A DNA stretch of 9,933 bases, from the NCBI GenBank assembly GCA_003694225.1, contig RFKT01000157.1, positions 1 through 9,933 of the forward strand, given 5' to 3'. The stretch is from Candidatus Dadabacteria bacterium. GTDB taxonomy: Bacteria; Bdellovibrionota_C; UBA2361; J135. The notes beneath the pieces were generated by a model. The model was not told where the DNA came from. It saw only the letters and a list, made by a program, of their open reading frames with translations, and ran no database searches. The position numbers and the translations under genes were made by a program. Positions 1 through 6,806 of this stretch are shown piece by piece (position 1 is the stretch's first letter; each line of letters starts with the position of its first letter).

Positions 1-306
1 ATATCGGGGGGAAACAGCAAAAAAAGGGATAATAAAGGGAAGGTAGGTACAATTAGGAGGTTTGTCTGGCCTGATCGGGTTGTAGTTGAAGGTCTTAATT
101 TTGTGTCGAAGCACCAGAAGCAGACGAGCCCTGATAAGCCTGCCGGCAAGGTTCCTGTCGAAGCGCCGGTGCATATATCAAATGTTATGTATTATGCGGA
201 AAAGATAGAAAGGCCTGTGAGGCTGTGCTGTAAAAGGCTTGAGGATGGAACAAAAGTGAGAGGATATAAGGTGCCGGGTAAGGGGGATTTTGTTCAGATT
301 GATTAA
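1..306 (+). CDS. rplX: 50S ribosomal protein L24, 5'-truncated by window edge
   Basis: This is the C-terminal 101 residues of L24, an early-assembly protein that binds 23S rRNA near the exit side of the 50S subunit. The reading frame is open from base 1, so the start lies before the window. What is seen: the KOW segment (KGKVGTI at visible residues 12-18), the family block VVVEGLNFVSKHQKQ, then EAPVHISNVM and the C-terminal LEDGTKVRGYK. GTG at 103 is an internal valine, not a start. Two oddities: the KOW loop reads GGNSKKRDNKGK where most L24 proteins have GKDKGK, about six residues longer, and the usual RVGYK is RLCCKR. rplE follows after 17 nt, the standard spc-operon order; rplN would be expected just upstream. 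The identity is secure. Confidence 0.96.
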   Translation: MSGGNSKKRDNKGKVGTIRRFVWPDRVVVEGLNFVSKHQKQTSPDKPAGKVPVEAPVHISNVMYYAEKIERPVRLCCKRLEDGTKVRGYKVPGKGDFVQID

Positions 307-323
307 TTTCATGGGTATGAGGA

Positions 324-884
324 ATGGATAGGCTGGAGAAGAAGTATAAAGAGGAGGTGGTAGCCAAGTTAAGGGAGAAGTTTGGCTATAAATCAATTAT
401 GCAAGTACCCCGTTTGAAGAAAATAGTGCTAAATATGGGGCTTGGGGAGGCTATTACAAATGGCAAGGCGCTCGAGTATGCGGAGTATAGCTTAAGTAGA
501 ATTGCGGGCCAAAAGCCTGTAATAAATAGAGCGAAGCTTTCTGTTGCTAATTTTAAGTTGAGAAAAGGGATGCCTATAGGATGTTCTGTTACTCTTAGAG
601 GACAGAGGATGTATGAATTTTTTGACAGGCTCGTAACTATAGCGCTTCCACGAGTTAAGGATTTTAGGGGAGTCTCCCCCAAGGGTTTTGATGGTAGGGG
701 AAACTGTACTGTGGGAATTAGGGAACAAGCTGTGTTTCCTGAGGTGAATATTGACAAAATAGATCGGGATAGGGGTATGAATATAACCTTTGTAACTACG
801 GCCAAAACTGATGAAGAAGGGAGGGCGCTTCTCTTCTATATGGGGATGCCTTTCCGGGGAATGCAGAGACAGGGAGAGCAATAA
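324..884 (+). CDS. rplE: 50S ribosomal protein L5
   Basis: L5 binds 5S rRNA and helps form the central protuberance of the 50S subunit. The 186 residues cover the whole family (usually about 180). Recognisable blocks are [18 protein letters not shown] (residues 26-43), the [19 protein letters not shown] stretch (62-80), [12 protein letters not shown] (82-93), [12 protein letters not shown] (107-118) and [12 protein letters not shown] (159-170) before GMPFRG. ATG at 324 is the first start after an in-frame TGA at 318 and gives the normal N-terminus. The GAGG at 319-322 lies only 1 nt from this ATG, too close for normal use, so the weaker GGG at 313-315 may serve. About nine residues extend past the usual GMPFR end. 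It lies between rplX and rpsN as in other spc operons. Confidence 0.98.
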   Translation: MDRLEKKYKEEVVAKLREKFGYKSIMQVPRLKKIVLNMGLGEAITNGKALEYAEYSLSRIAGQKPVINRAKLSVANFKLRKGMPIGCSVTLRGQRMYEFFDRLVTIALPRVKDFRGVSPKGFDGRGNCTVGIREQAVFPEVNIDKIDRDRGMNITFVTTAKTDEEGRALLFYMGMPFRGMQRQGEQ

Positions 885-942
885 TAGATATTGGAACGTA
901 AAAAAAGAGTGATATTGGGATTTTTATAAATAGAGAGGAATT

Positions 943-1128
943 ATGGCTAAGAAATGTCTGATTTATAAGCAGAAACGGAAACCAAAGTTTAAGGTAAGGG
1001 CTTATACTAGGTGCCAGAAATGCGGGCGTCCTAGAGGGGTTTTTAGAAAGTTTATGTTGTGCAGGATTTGCTTTAGAAAATGTGCTCATGAGGGGCTGAT
1101 CCCCGGGGTAGTTAAGGCTAGTTGGTAA
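943..1128 (+). CDS. rpsN: 30S ribosomal protein S14, zinc-binding type Z
   Basis: This is the short, zinc-containing form of S14 (61 residues), a late-binding protein in the head of the 30S subunit. Four cysteines make the zinc site: C24 and C27 (CQKC) with C40 and C43 (CRIC). The family ending IPGVVKASW is intact. Two further cysteines (C5, C47) lie outside the site. The start ATG has a strong upstream GAGAGGAA (933-940). A 58-nt gap separates it from rplE, and rpsH follows. The long cysteine-free S14 of E. coli is a different version, so the zinc form points away from gammaproteobacteria. No doubt about the product. Confidence 0.98.
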   Translation: MAKKCLIYKQKRKPKFKVRAYTRCQKCGRPRGVFRKFMLCRICFRKCAHEGLIPGVVKASW

Positions 1129-1155
1129 TTGTGAAAGTTTTTGAGTAAAGGAACT

Positions 1156-1557
1156 ATGAGTACGGATTCAATTGCTGATCTCCTTACAAGAATTAGAAAT
1201 GGGTTAATGGCCGGGCATAAGACAGTCAGGGTCCGGTACTCTAAGATGGCTGGGAAGATTCTTTCTCTCCTTGAGCAGGAGGGGTACATAGAATCGTATG
1301 AAGAGACAAAGGAAGAGGGAAATTCATTTCCTGAATATAAGGTCTTTTTGAAGTATACCAGAGATGGCATGCCGGTGATCGAGATGCTTGACCGAGTAAG
1401 CAAACCTGGGCGAAGGGTCTATGTGAGAAATAGTGATCTGCCGAAGGTTAAGTGTGGGCTTGGCATAGCAATTATCTCAACTTCGCAAGGGATTATGACA
1501 GATAGAGAGGCTAGAAAGCGAGGTATAGGAGGGGAAGTGCTAGCGACAGTTTTTTGA
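1156..1557 (+). CDS. rpsH: 30S ribosomal protein S8
   Basis: S8 binds the central domain of 16S rRNA early in 30S assembly, and in some bacteria it represses its own spc operon by binding the mRNA. The 133 residues match the usual length. Visible family blocks are STDSIADLLTRIRNG (2-16) near the N-terminus, YIESYEE (44-50), RVSKPGRRVYV (80-90) and the C-terminal STSQGIMTDREARKRGIGGEVLA (108-130), which forms the RNA-binding region. I chose ATG 1156 because it gives the normal N-terminus and has AAAGGA just upstream at 1147-1152; a TTG at 1141 in the same frame would add five residues. I did not find an S8 target hairpin in the window, but did not fold the leader. Confidence 0.97.
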   Translation: MSTDSIADLLTRIRNGLMAGHKTVRVRYSKMAGKILSLLEQEGYIESYEETKEEGNSFPEYKVFLKYTRDGMPVIEMLDRVSKPGRRVYVRNSDLPKVKCGLGIAIISTSQGIMTDREARKRGIGGEVLATVF

Positions 1558-1588
1558 ACTTTAGTTTGTGCTGAAAAGGAGACTTGAA

Positions 1589-2122
1589 ATGTCTAGGGTA
1601 GGAAAACTTCCAGTCACGCTTCCAGAGGGTGTTAAGGCGGAGGTGAATGGAAGCATGGTAAAAATTGAAGGACCCAAAGGAAAGATGGAGCATACCATAC
1701 CAGCAGGGGTAAAGGCTTCCGTAAAAGATGGGACTCTCTGCGTTGAGATAGATTCTAATTCCAAACAGGCAAGGGCTAATTGGGGTACTGTTAGATCCCT
1801 GCTTAATAATAGTGTAATAGGCGTGAAGGATGGCTGGAAGAAAAGACTTGAGCTTCATGGAGTTGGTTACGGAGCTAAACTGAACGGCAATGAACTGGTA
1901 CTTACTGTGGGATTGGCTCATGACGTTAAATTTACTGTTCCAGATGGGATAAAGTGCTCTGTGCAGAAGTCTGCGATAGATCTTGAATCGGTAGATAAGC
2001 AGCTAGTTGGAAATTTTGCGGCAAGAGTTAGAAAGGCGAGGCCTCCAGAACCATACCTTGGTAAGGGGATTAGGATTGCAGGGGAGCATGTGCGGAGGAA
2101 GGCCGGAAAAGCAGGAAAATAG
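1589..2122 (+). CDS. rplF: 50S ribosomal protein L6
   Basis: L6 sits near the factor-binding site of the 50S subunit and binds 23S rRNA. The protein of 177 residues has both repeats of the family: the N-terminal [14 protein letters not shown] (2-15) and IEGPKGKM (26-33), and the C-terminal repeat with [12 protein letters not shown] (87-98) and the signature [12 protein letters not shown] (151-162), where leucine replaces the usual lysine after PEPY. The tail RRKAGKAGK is normal. I chose ATG 1589 because AAGGAG at 1576-1581 stands 7 nt before it and it starts the conserved N-terminus; TTG or CTG codons further up would add non-conserved residues. The gap to rplR is only 16 nt, which suggests joint translation within the spc operon. 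Confidence 0.97.
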   Translation: MSRVGKLPVTLPEGVKAEVNGSMVKIEGPKGKMEHTIPAGVKASVKDGTLCVEIDSNSKQARANWGTVRSLLNNSVIGVKDGWKKRLELHGVGYGAKLNGNELVLTVGLAHDVKFTVPDGIKCSVQKSAIDLESVDKQLVGNFAARVRKARPPEPYLGKGIRIAGEHVRRKAGKAGK

Positions 2123-2138
2123 GTTTAGGGAGGAAGAA

Positions 2139-2552
2139 ATGGGCGGAAGGCGTTCAAAGAAGATAAAGCTTACTCAGAGGCAAAAAAGAAAGATTCGAAT
2201 TAGAAAAAAGATATTCGGCACGGCTGAAAAACCAAGGCTTTGCGTTTATAGGAGCCTTAAGCACACCTATGCTCAGTTAATAGATGATGATAAGGGAGTT
2301 GTGCTTGCGGCAGCATCGACAAGGGATAATGAAGTGGCTTCTAAGATTGGCTCGGTTGAGCTGGAAGGGCTTCATGGCTCTGCGAAAAGCACAAAAGGAG
2401 TTCTTGCTGCCGCTGTGGTTGGCCAAACCATAGCAGAGAAGGGACTTGCTAAGGGGATTGAGAGGGTTGTCTTTGACCGTAATGGTTATGTCTATCACGG
2501 CAGGGTTAAGGCTGTGGGAGAAGGGGCAAGAAAGGGAGGGCTTAAGTTTTAG
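2139..2552 (+). CDS. rplR: 50S ribosomal protein L18
   Basis: L18 binds 5S rRNA and joins it to the 50S subunit together with L5. The 137 residues exceed the 115-122 usual in bacteria. The N-terminus is very basic ([22 protein letters not shown]), followed by [16 protein letters not shown] (27-42), YAQLIDD (44-50), and the C-terminal [17 protein letters not shown] (110-126) with the RKGGLKF end, all diagnostic. The extra length lies mainly between residues 62 and 95, where about 12 residues more than in E. coli L18 are seen. ATG 2139 follows GGGAGGA (2128-2134). The same frame is open upstream to 2007 inside rplF, but that part does not resemble L18. Confidence 0.96.
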   Translation: MGGRRSKKIKLTQRQKRKIRIRKKIFGTAEKPRLCVYRSLKHTYAQLIDDDKGVVLAAASTRDNEVASKIGSVELEGLHGSAKSTKGVLAAAVVGQTIAEKGLAKGIERVVFDRNGYVYHGRVKAVGEGARKGGLKF

Positions 2553-2569
2553 TTTAGGGAGCTTTGGGT

Positions 2570-3106
2570 ATGTCTTATAAAGAGATGTATGAAGAAAGGC
2601 GCGTTGACTTGGGTGGGGAAGTCGAGCTGACGGATAAGGTGGTATTTATTAACCGCGTTTCAAAGGTAGTTAAAGGAGGACGCAGGTTTGGCTTTACTGC
2701 CTTGGTTGTATCTGGAGACGGAGCTGGTCATGTGGGTTTCGCTCTTGGGAAGGCTGGCGAGGTGCCCGCAGCTATCCAGAAAGGGAGTGAAAAAGCACAT
2801 AAGCGGCTTGTGCGCATACCTTTGGTTGGAACAACTATTCCTCACAATGTAATAGGGCGCTTTGGACCGACACAGGTGGTGCTGCTCCCTGCAAGGCCTG
2901 GTACCGGAGTTATTGCTGGTTCTGCTGTGAGGGCTGTGGTTGAAGCTGCAGGAATTAAGGATATAAGAACTAAGGTTATAGGTTCGAACAATCCCAACAA
3001 TGTATTAAATGCAACTATGGAAGGGCTTTTAAGGCTTAAATCTCCTGAGGATGTGTCACAAGTTAGGGGCATATCTTTAGAAGAGATGGGATATGCTCCG
3101 TTTTAA
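2570..3106 (+). CDS. rpsE: 30S ribosomal protein S5
   Basis: S5 lies at the mRNA entry side of the 30S subunit and affects decoding accuracy. The 178 residues contain the double-stranded RNA-binding N-terminal domain, [32 protein letters not shown] (20-51), and the C-terminal domain with [13 protein letters not shown] (87-99), [13 protein letters not shown] (105-117), [10 protein letters not shown] (123-132) and [12 protein letters not shown] (138-149). I chose ATG 2570, preceded by GGGAG at 2557-2561 with an 8-nt spacer; TTG 2564 would add only two residues. The N-terminal 15 residues vary among species. It follows rplR after 17 nt and precedes rpmD after 24 nt, the standard order. Confidence 0.97.
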   Translation: MSYKEMYEERRVDLGGEVELTDKVVFINRVSKVVKGGRRFGFTALVVSGDGAGHVGFALGKAGEVPAAIQKGSEKAHKRLVRIPLVGTTIPHNVIGRFGPTQVVLLPARPGTGVIAGSAVRAVVEAAGIKDIRTKVIGSNNPNNVLNATMEGLLRLKSPEDVSQVRGISLEEMGYAPF

Positions 3107-3130
3107 CCTGTTAGTGTGGAGAGTATTTCT

Positions 3131-3316
3131 ATGCAAAAGGTGATAGTTAAACAGATAAGGGGAATGGCCGGTCGTACACGAAAAGTGAGAGACACCCTGA
3201 AGAGCTTAGGACTTGGCCGCATAGGCAAATCAAGGGAGCACACGCTTACACCAGATGTGAGGGGTAAGCTCATAAAGGTAGCTCATATGGTGGAGGTGAA
3301 ATCTGCAGATAGTTGA
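3131..3316 (+). CDS. rpmD: 50S ribosomal protein L30
   Basis: L30 is a small 50S protein present in many but not all bacteria. The protein of 61 residues shows the family pattern: a beta strand QKVIVKQIR (2-10), the turn MAGRTRKVRDTLKSLGLGRIG (12-32) and PDVRGKLIKVAHMVEV (42-57). ATG 3131 stands 7 nt after GGAGAG (3118-3123); a TTG or GTG upstream in the open frame gives non-conserved residues. Its place between rpsE and rplO is the standard one and supports the call despite its small size. Confidence 0.95.
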   Translation: MQKVIVKQIRGMAGRTRKVRDTLKSLGLGRIGKSREHTLTPDVRGKLIKVAHMVEVKSADS

Positions 3317-3356
3317 ATGTTTCATTCGTGATTTGATTAAATGATGAGGTGATACT

Positions 3357-3818
3357 ATGGAACTTTCACAGTTGAAGCCCTCTAGGGGTTCAAGGCATGC
3401 CAAGAAGAGAGTTGGCAGAGGGCAGGGCTCTGGCTGGGGTGAGACATGTGGCAGAGGTGTGAAGGGGCAAAAGTCAAGATCGGGCTCCCATATCCCAGCT
3501 GGGTTTGAAGGCGGGCAGATGCCGCTCTTTAGACGGCTTCCAAAGTTTGGATTCCGCTCAAGGGTGTCACTTTTAGGCAGGAATCGCTACAACGTCTTTA
3601 AGGTAGGAGATCTAAGCAGGTTTAATGAAGGGGATGAAGTGTCCTTAGAAACTCTGAGGGAAAGGGGGTTTACTATTCGTCGAAAGTGCAGAAAAGGAGT
3701 GAAGATAATAGGAGGGGGTGACCTTACCGTTAAGGGGTTGCGTCTTAAGGTTAATGCAATAAGCTCATCTGCTAGAGCTAAAATAGAAGAACTTGGCGGG
3801 AGTGTGGAAATAATATGA
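3357..3818 (+). CDS. rplO: 50S ribosomal protein L15
   Basis: L15 binds 23S rRNA late in 50S assembly. The 153 residues show the usual basic glycine-rich N-terminal arm (KKRVGRGQGSGWGETCGRG at 16-34, then KGQKSRSG at 36-43), FEGGQMPLFRRLPKFGF (50-66) and a C-terminal globular part ending in AKIEELGGSVEII. ATG 3357 follows GATGAGGTGAT at 3343-3353. The stop TGA (3816-3818) overlaps the ATG of secY (ATGA), so translation of the two is probably coupled, as in many bacteria. Confidence 0.97.
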   Translation: MELSQLKPSRGSRHAKKRVGRGQGSGWGETCGRGVKGQKSRSGSHIPAGFEGGQMPLFRRLPKFGFRSRVSLLGRNRYNVFKVGDLSRFNEGDEVSLETLRERGFTIRRKCRKGVKIIGGGDLTVKGLRLKVNAISSSARAKIEELGGSVEII

Positions 3819-5155
3819 TACCTGGAATGCAGGGGATCGGGAAGATTCCCGAATTAAGAAAAAGGATATTTTTCACCCTGGGTATGCTTGCTGTATACCG
3901 TTTTGGGATCTTTGTGTCTACTCCCGGGATAGATGTTGAGGCGTTAAGGAGACAGTTTGATACATCAGCTGGAAGTCTTTTTGGGCTCGTAAATATGTTT
4001 TCAGGTGGGGCTCTGAAGCAGTTTTCTATCTTTACACTTGGCATCATGCCATATATCAGTGTTTCAATTATTATGCAGCTTCTTTCATCCAGTATTCCTG
4101 CCCTTGAGGCGTTGAAGAAAGAGGGAGAGGCTGGACAGAGGGTTATAACTCGATATACGAGGCAAGGGACAGTTGCACTGGCGCTCTTCCAAGGCTTTAT
4201 GGTGTCCTTGGGTCTTGAGAGCCAAGGACTGGTTCTTAATCCCGGCTGGTCGTTTCGCATCACCACAATGATAACTCTAACGGCAGGGACGGCCTTTATT
4301 ATGTGGCTAGGAGAGCAGATAAGCGAAAAGGGGATCGGAAACGGAATGAGTATCGTTATCTTTGCTGGTATTGTTGCAAGAATGCCAGCAACTTTTATCT
4401 CTACGCTGGTGTTAGCTCGGAGTCAGGAGGTGGCCCCTATCTCTGTGTTGATTGTTATCGTATTTTGCATATTGACGGTTGCGGGCATTGTCTTTGTAGA
4501 GAGATCGCATAGGAAGATACCGATTCAATATCCTCGGCGCATGGTCGGACGGAAGATGTCTCAGGCACAGACGCAGTACATGCCTTTAAAGGTTAATATG
4601 TCAGGTGTTATTCCACCGATATTTGCTTCTGCCTTCCTTATGCTTCCTGCAACTGTAGCAACCGTGAGCTCTAATGAGACTCTACAAGAGATGATGAGCT
4701 ATCTGGTTCCCGGTTCTTGGGTTTATTCTGCTATTTTTGCCGGCTTGATAGTGTTTTTTAGCTTCTTTTACACGGCTCTTATATTCAATCCGCCCGAGGT
4801 GGCAGAAAATCTCAAGAAAAATGGTGGGTTTGTGCCTACCGTACGGCCGGGGAAAGCAACTGCGGACTTCTTTTACGGCGTGCTAAATAGACTAACTCTT
4901 TGGGGAGCGATTTATATTGCTTTGGTGTGCTTAGTCCCGCAATTTGTTTATTTTAAACTTGGCTTGACGAGCTTTGCTTATATTTTCGGTGGGACTGCTG
5001 TGCTGATAGCTGTTGGGGTTATATTGGATACAGTATCCCAGATTGAATCATACATAGTAGCTCGCAACTATGAAGATTTTATGAGCAAAAGTCACCGACA
5101 GAGGGGAGGCTTGGGTTCTATGAGGTATACGCGAAATAGGCTCTTGAGGAGGTAG
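3815..5155 (+). CDS. secY: Protein translocase channel subunit SecY
   Basis: SecY is the channel of the Sec translocon in the inner membrane; with SecE and SecG, and driven by SecA or the ribosome, it moves proteins across or into the membrane. The protein of 446 residues carries the expected ten hydrophobic segments, roughly at 17-34, 72-92, 117-135, 149-168, 178-198, 208-228, 264-284, 302-322, 363-381 and 386-406. Signature parts are the plug and TM2 region MFSGGALKQFSIFTLGIMPY (61-80), SEKGIGNGMSIVIFAGI (170-186), the basic cytosolic loop with IPIQYPRRMVGRK (235-247), the large loop FNPPEVAENLKKNGGFVPTVRPGKAT (324-349) and the C-terminal IVARNYEDFM (414-423). ATG 3815 overlaps the rplO stop by 4 nt. 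The tail past residue 424 is basic and longer than in close-length relatives. Confidence 0.98.
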   Translation: MIPGMQGIGKIPELRKRIFFTLGMLAVYRFGIFVSTPGIDVEALRRQFDTSAGSLFGLVNMFSGGALKQFSIFTLGIMPYISVSIIMQLLSSSIPALEALKKEGEAGQRVITRYTRQGTVALALFQGFMVSLGLESQGLVLNPGWSFRITTMITLTAGTAFIMWLGEQISEKGIGNGMSIVIFAGIVARMPATFISTLVLARSQEVAPISVLIVIVFCILTVAGIVFVERSHRKIPIQYPRRMVGRKMSQAQTQYMPLKVNMSGVIPPIFASAFLMLPATVATVSSNETLQEMMSYLVPGSWVYSAIFAGLIVFFSFFYTALIFNPPEVAENLKKNGGFVPTVRPGKATADFFYGVLNRLTLWGAIYIALVCLVPQFVYFKLGLTSFAYIFGGTAVLIAVGVILDTVSQIESYIVARNYEDFMSKSHRQRGGLGSMRYTRNRLLRR

Positions 5156-5163
5156 TGTTAAGG

Positions 5164-5733
5164 ATGGCTTCGAAGAGGATAGCTATTTTTGGCGCTCCAG
5201 GAGCGGGAAAGGGAACTCAGGCAAAAAGAATTGTGGGGGCATTGGGCATACCTCACATCTCTACCGGTGATATTATGAGGGAAGCTGTGAGGGATGAAAC
5301 TCCTCTTGGGATGAAGGTGAAGGAATATATGGACAGAGGAGAGCTTGTCCCAGATTCTATGGTTATAGAAATCGTGAAGGATAGGCTTGCTCGGGATGAT
5401 TGTAAGGGTGGATTTTTGTTGGATGGGGTGCCGAGAACTGTTTATCAGGCAGAAGAGCTTGACAGGATATTGGAAGATCGTGGGCAGTCGATAGAGAAGG
5501 TAGTACAGCTATGTGTGCCGGAAGGGGAGTTGATAGAGAGGCTTGTTAAACGTGGAGTTGCTGAAGGACGGAGCGATGATACAAGAGAGGTTATTGAGCA
5601 GAGATTGAGAGTTTATTTGAAGGAGACCTCCCCCGTTTCCGATTACTATAAGGAATCCGGTAGGTTAGTTGAGGTGGATGGTGTTGGGGATGTAGAAGCT
5701 GTGACAGAGCGCATCATGGCCGTGCTGTCATAG
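5164..5733 (+). CDS. adk: Adenylate kinase, short form lacking the zinc/LID insert
   Basis: Adenylate kinase catalyses ATP + AMP to two ADP in the cytosol. With ATG 5164 it has 189 residues. Seen: the P-loop GAPGAGKGTQ (10-19), STGDIMRE (33-40) in the AMP-binding part, LLDGVPRTVYQAEEL (85-99), and the second nucleotide-site block GRSDDTREVIEQRL (135-148) followed by YLKETSPVSDYY (151-162). The LID is the short loop around 127-138, with no cysteine quartet and no about 27-residue insert, as in the short bacterial class. Most relatives have DGFPRT where this one has DGVPRT. GAGGAGG at 5146-5152 serves the start: ATG 5164 gives an 11-nt spacer, GTG 5155 (overlapping the secY stop by 1 nt) only 2 nt, so ATG is preferred but not certain. 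adk after secY is common; map usually follows and does not here. Confidence 0.95.
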   Translation: MASKRIAIFGAPGAGKGTQAKRIVGALGIPHISTGDIMREAVRDETPLGMKVKEYMDRGELVPDSMVIEIVKDRLARDDCKGGFLLDGVPRTVYQAEELDRILEDRGQSIEKVVQLCVPEGELIERLVKRGVAEGRSDDTREVIEQRLRVYLKETSPVSDYYKESGRLVEVDGVGDVEAVTERIMAVLS

Positions 5734-5860
5734 TTGGAGGAAATTAGTTTTTTTGCTTATTTTTGGTGGGGTTATTGAGTATTTTTTTGTAACTGTGTAT
5801 TATTTGCAGCCACTTGTGTGACATGGTGATTGTGATAATGGCTTGTTTTAAGGTGCGATA
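5734..5860 (+). other. adk-rpmJ intergenic region, map and infA absent
   Basis: These 127 nt separate the spc-type part from the alpha-type part of the cluster. They start with a strong GGAGG (5736-5740) that is not followed by an ATG at a normal distance, then a T-rich stretch, a promoter candidate and the leader of rpmJ. Many bacteria have map (methionine aminopeptidase) and often infA (IF-1) here; neither is present. Two very short ORFs can be read: 22 codons from TTG 5753 to TGA 5821 with a hydrophobic product, and 7 codons (MACFKVR) from ATG 5838 to TAA 5861. I claim neither as a gene. No stem-loop typical of a terminator stands out by eye. Confidence 0.7.
5775..5803 (+). promoter_or_regulatory. 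Candidate sigma70-type promoter for rpmJ and the alpha operon
   Basis: TTGAGT (5775-5780) and TATTAT (5798-5803) are separated by exactly 17 nt. They match the housekeeping consensus at 4 of 6 and 5 of 6 positions. Transcription would start near 5810 and give a leader of about 50 nt before rpmJ. It lies in the longest gap of the cluster, where an internal promoter would make sense between the spc and alpha parts. T-rich DNA makes chance matches more likely, so this is an inference from sequence only. Confidence 0.45.
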
Positions 5861-5977
5861 ATGAAGGTAAGAGCGTCAGTGAAGCCGATGTGTGAGCATT
5901 GTAAGGTGATTAAACGGAGAGGGGTTGTGTATGTCATATGCAGCAGAACCCCTAAGCATAAACAGCGGCAGGGTTAG
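5861..5977 (+). CDS. rpmJ: 50S ribosomal protein L36, zinc-binding form
   Basis: L36 is the smallest 50S protein and binds 23S rRNA. This 38-residue ORF reads [20 protein letters not shown] and ends [10 protein letters not shown], the classic pattern. The zinc ligands are C11, C14, C27 and H33 (CxxC, C, H). The start ATG 5861 is preceded by AAGGTG at 5850-5855 with a 5-nt spacer and overlaps the TAA of a seven-codon upstream ORF (TAATG). rpsM follows after 23 nt, the usual order. A gene this short is easily missed, but the sequence is unmistakable. Confidence 0.98.
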   Translation: MKVRASVKPMCEHCKVIKRRGVVYVICSRTPKHKQRQG

Positions 5978-6000
5978 ATTGCATAAAGTGAGAGGAAGAT

Positions 6001-6372
6001 ATGGTTGCTAGAATAGCTGGGGTTGTTCTTCCTAGAGGTAAAAGGATCGAAAGAGCGTTAACTTATATATATGGTATCGGTTTGACCAAGTCACGGAAGA
6101 TCTTAGAAGAGGCAGGCGTAAATTTTGATATTCGCTCGGATGAGCTTACAGATGATCAAATAGCGAGGATCCGAACGATTATAGAGACTCGCGAAAAGGT
6201 GGAGGGGGACTTGCGGAGAGAGGTAACCGGCAATATTAAGAGGCTTATGGATTTAGGTTGTTATAGGGGGCTAAGGCATAGGAAAGGGCTTCCTGTAAGA
6301 GGACAACGAACCCACACCAATGCTAGGACTCGTAAGGGGCCTAGCAAGGGGGCTGTAAAAAAGAAAAAGTAA
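6001..6372 (+). CDS. rpsM: 30S ribosomal protein S13
   Basis: S13 is in the head of the 30S subunit and contacts the P-site tRNA and the 50S subunit through a bridge. The 123 residues match the family. Seen: [25 protein letters not shown] (3-27), containing the helix-hairpin-helix region, [10 protein letters not shown] (49-58), and the basic C-terminal tail [25 protein letters not shown] (89-113), which reaches the P site, ending in lysines. ATG 6001 follows GAGAGGAAG (5990-5998). It is the second gene of the alpha-type group. A valine is inserted after the initiating methionine relative to the usual MARIAG. Confidence 0.98.
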   Translation: MVARIAGVVLPRGKRIERALTYIYGIGLTKSRKILEEAGVNFDIRSDELTDDQIARIRTIIETREKVEGDLRREVTGNIKRLMDLGCYRGLRHRKGLPVRGQRTHTNARTRKGPSKGAVKKKK

Positions 6373-6400
6373 TTGTTTTTTAGGAGAGGATAGGTAGAAA

Positions 6401-6802
6401 GTGGCAAAAGATAGACGCAAAAGGGATAGCGGGCGCAAGAAAAAGGCTAAGAAAAATATTCCCGTTGGTGTGGCTCATATTTACGCTACATTTAACAATA
6501 CGGTTGTGACAATTACGGATCTTGATGGCAACACGGTTAGTTGGTCTAGCGCAGGATGTGGAGGATTTAAGGGATCTAGAAAGTCAACACCATTTGCTGC
6601 ACAGGTTGCAGCGGAGAGGGCTGCAAAGAAGGCTATGGAACACGGAATGCGGAGTGTGAGTGTTAGGGTCAAAGGGCCTGGCGCTGGGAGAGAGTCGGCG
6701 TTGCGCGCAATCCATAGTGCTGGTTTGAATATTACGACAATTAAGGATGTGACTGGTATACCACACAATGGTTGTAGGCCGCCAAAGAGAAGGAGGGTGT
6801 AG
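6401..6802 (+). CDS. rpsK: 30S ribosomal protein S11
   Basis: S11 lies on the platform of the 30S subunit near the E site and the mRNA exit. The 133 residues have a lysine- and arginine-rich N-terminal tail (2-19) followed by [18 protein letters not shown] (23-40), [20 protein letters not shown] (47-66), [17 protein letters not shown] (88-104) and the end [16 protein letters not shown] (118-133). The start is GTG 6401; the frame has a TAG at 6395, so nothing upstream is available. The purine-rich AGGAGAGG (6382-6389) stands 11 nt before GTG, a long spacer. GTG and the long spacer suggest a slightly weaker start than its neighbours. Confidence 0.97.
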   Translation: MAKDRRKRDSGRKKKAKKNIPVGVAHIYATFNNTVVTITDLDGNTVSWSSAGCGGFKGSRKSTPFAAQVAAERAAKKAMEHGMRSVSVRVKGPGAGRESALRAIHSAGLNITTIKDVTGIPHNGCRPPKRRRV

Positions 6803-6806
6803 ATAG

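Noticed and set aside
103..306. A separate short gene starting at GTG 103
   Set aside because: The frame continues to base 1 and the residues before it are L24 KOW sequence, so GTG 103 is an internal valine of a truncated rplX.
885..942. A promoter in the rplE-rpsN gap (TATAAA at 925-930)
   Set aside because: No -35 match at 16-18 nt upstream; the region is just A-rich.
2007..2138. An upstream extension of rplR starting inside rplF (181 residues in total)
   Set aside because: The extra residues do not resemble L18, they overlap rplF in another frame, and ATG 2139 has a strong ribosome-binding site.
4303..4512. A 69-codon + strand ORF with many Cys pairs (CWYCC, CVDC, CGHCLC) that looks like a zinc ribbon
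   Set aside because: It lies entirely inside secY in another frame, has no ribosome-binding site in context, and its cysteines come from TGC/TGT created by reading hydrophobic SecY codons out of frame.
5155..5163. GTG start for adk overlapping the secY stop
   Set aside because: It leaves only 2 nt after GAGGAGG and adds MLR to a normal N-terminus; ATG 5164 is more likely, though not proven.
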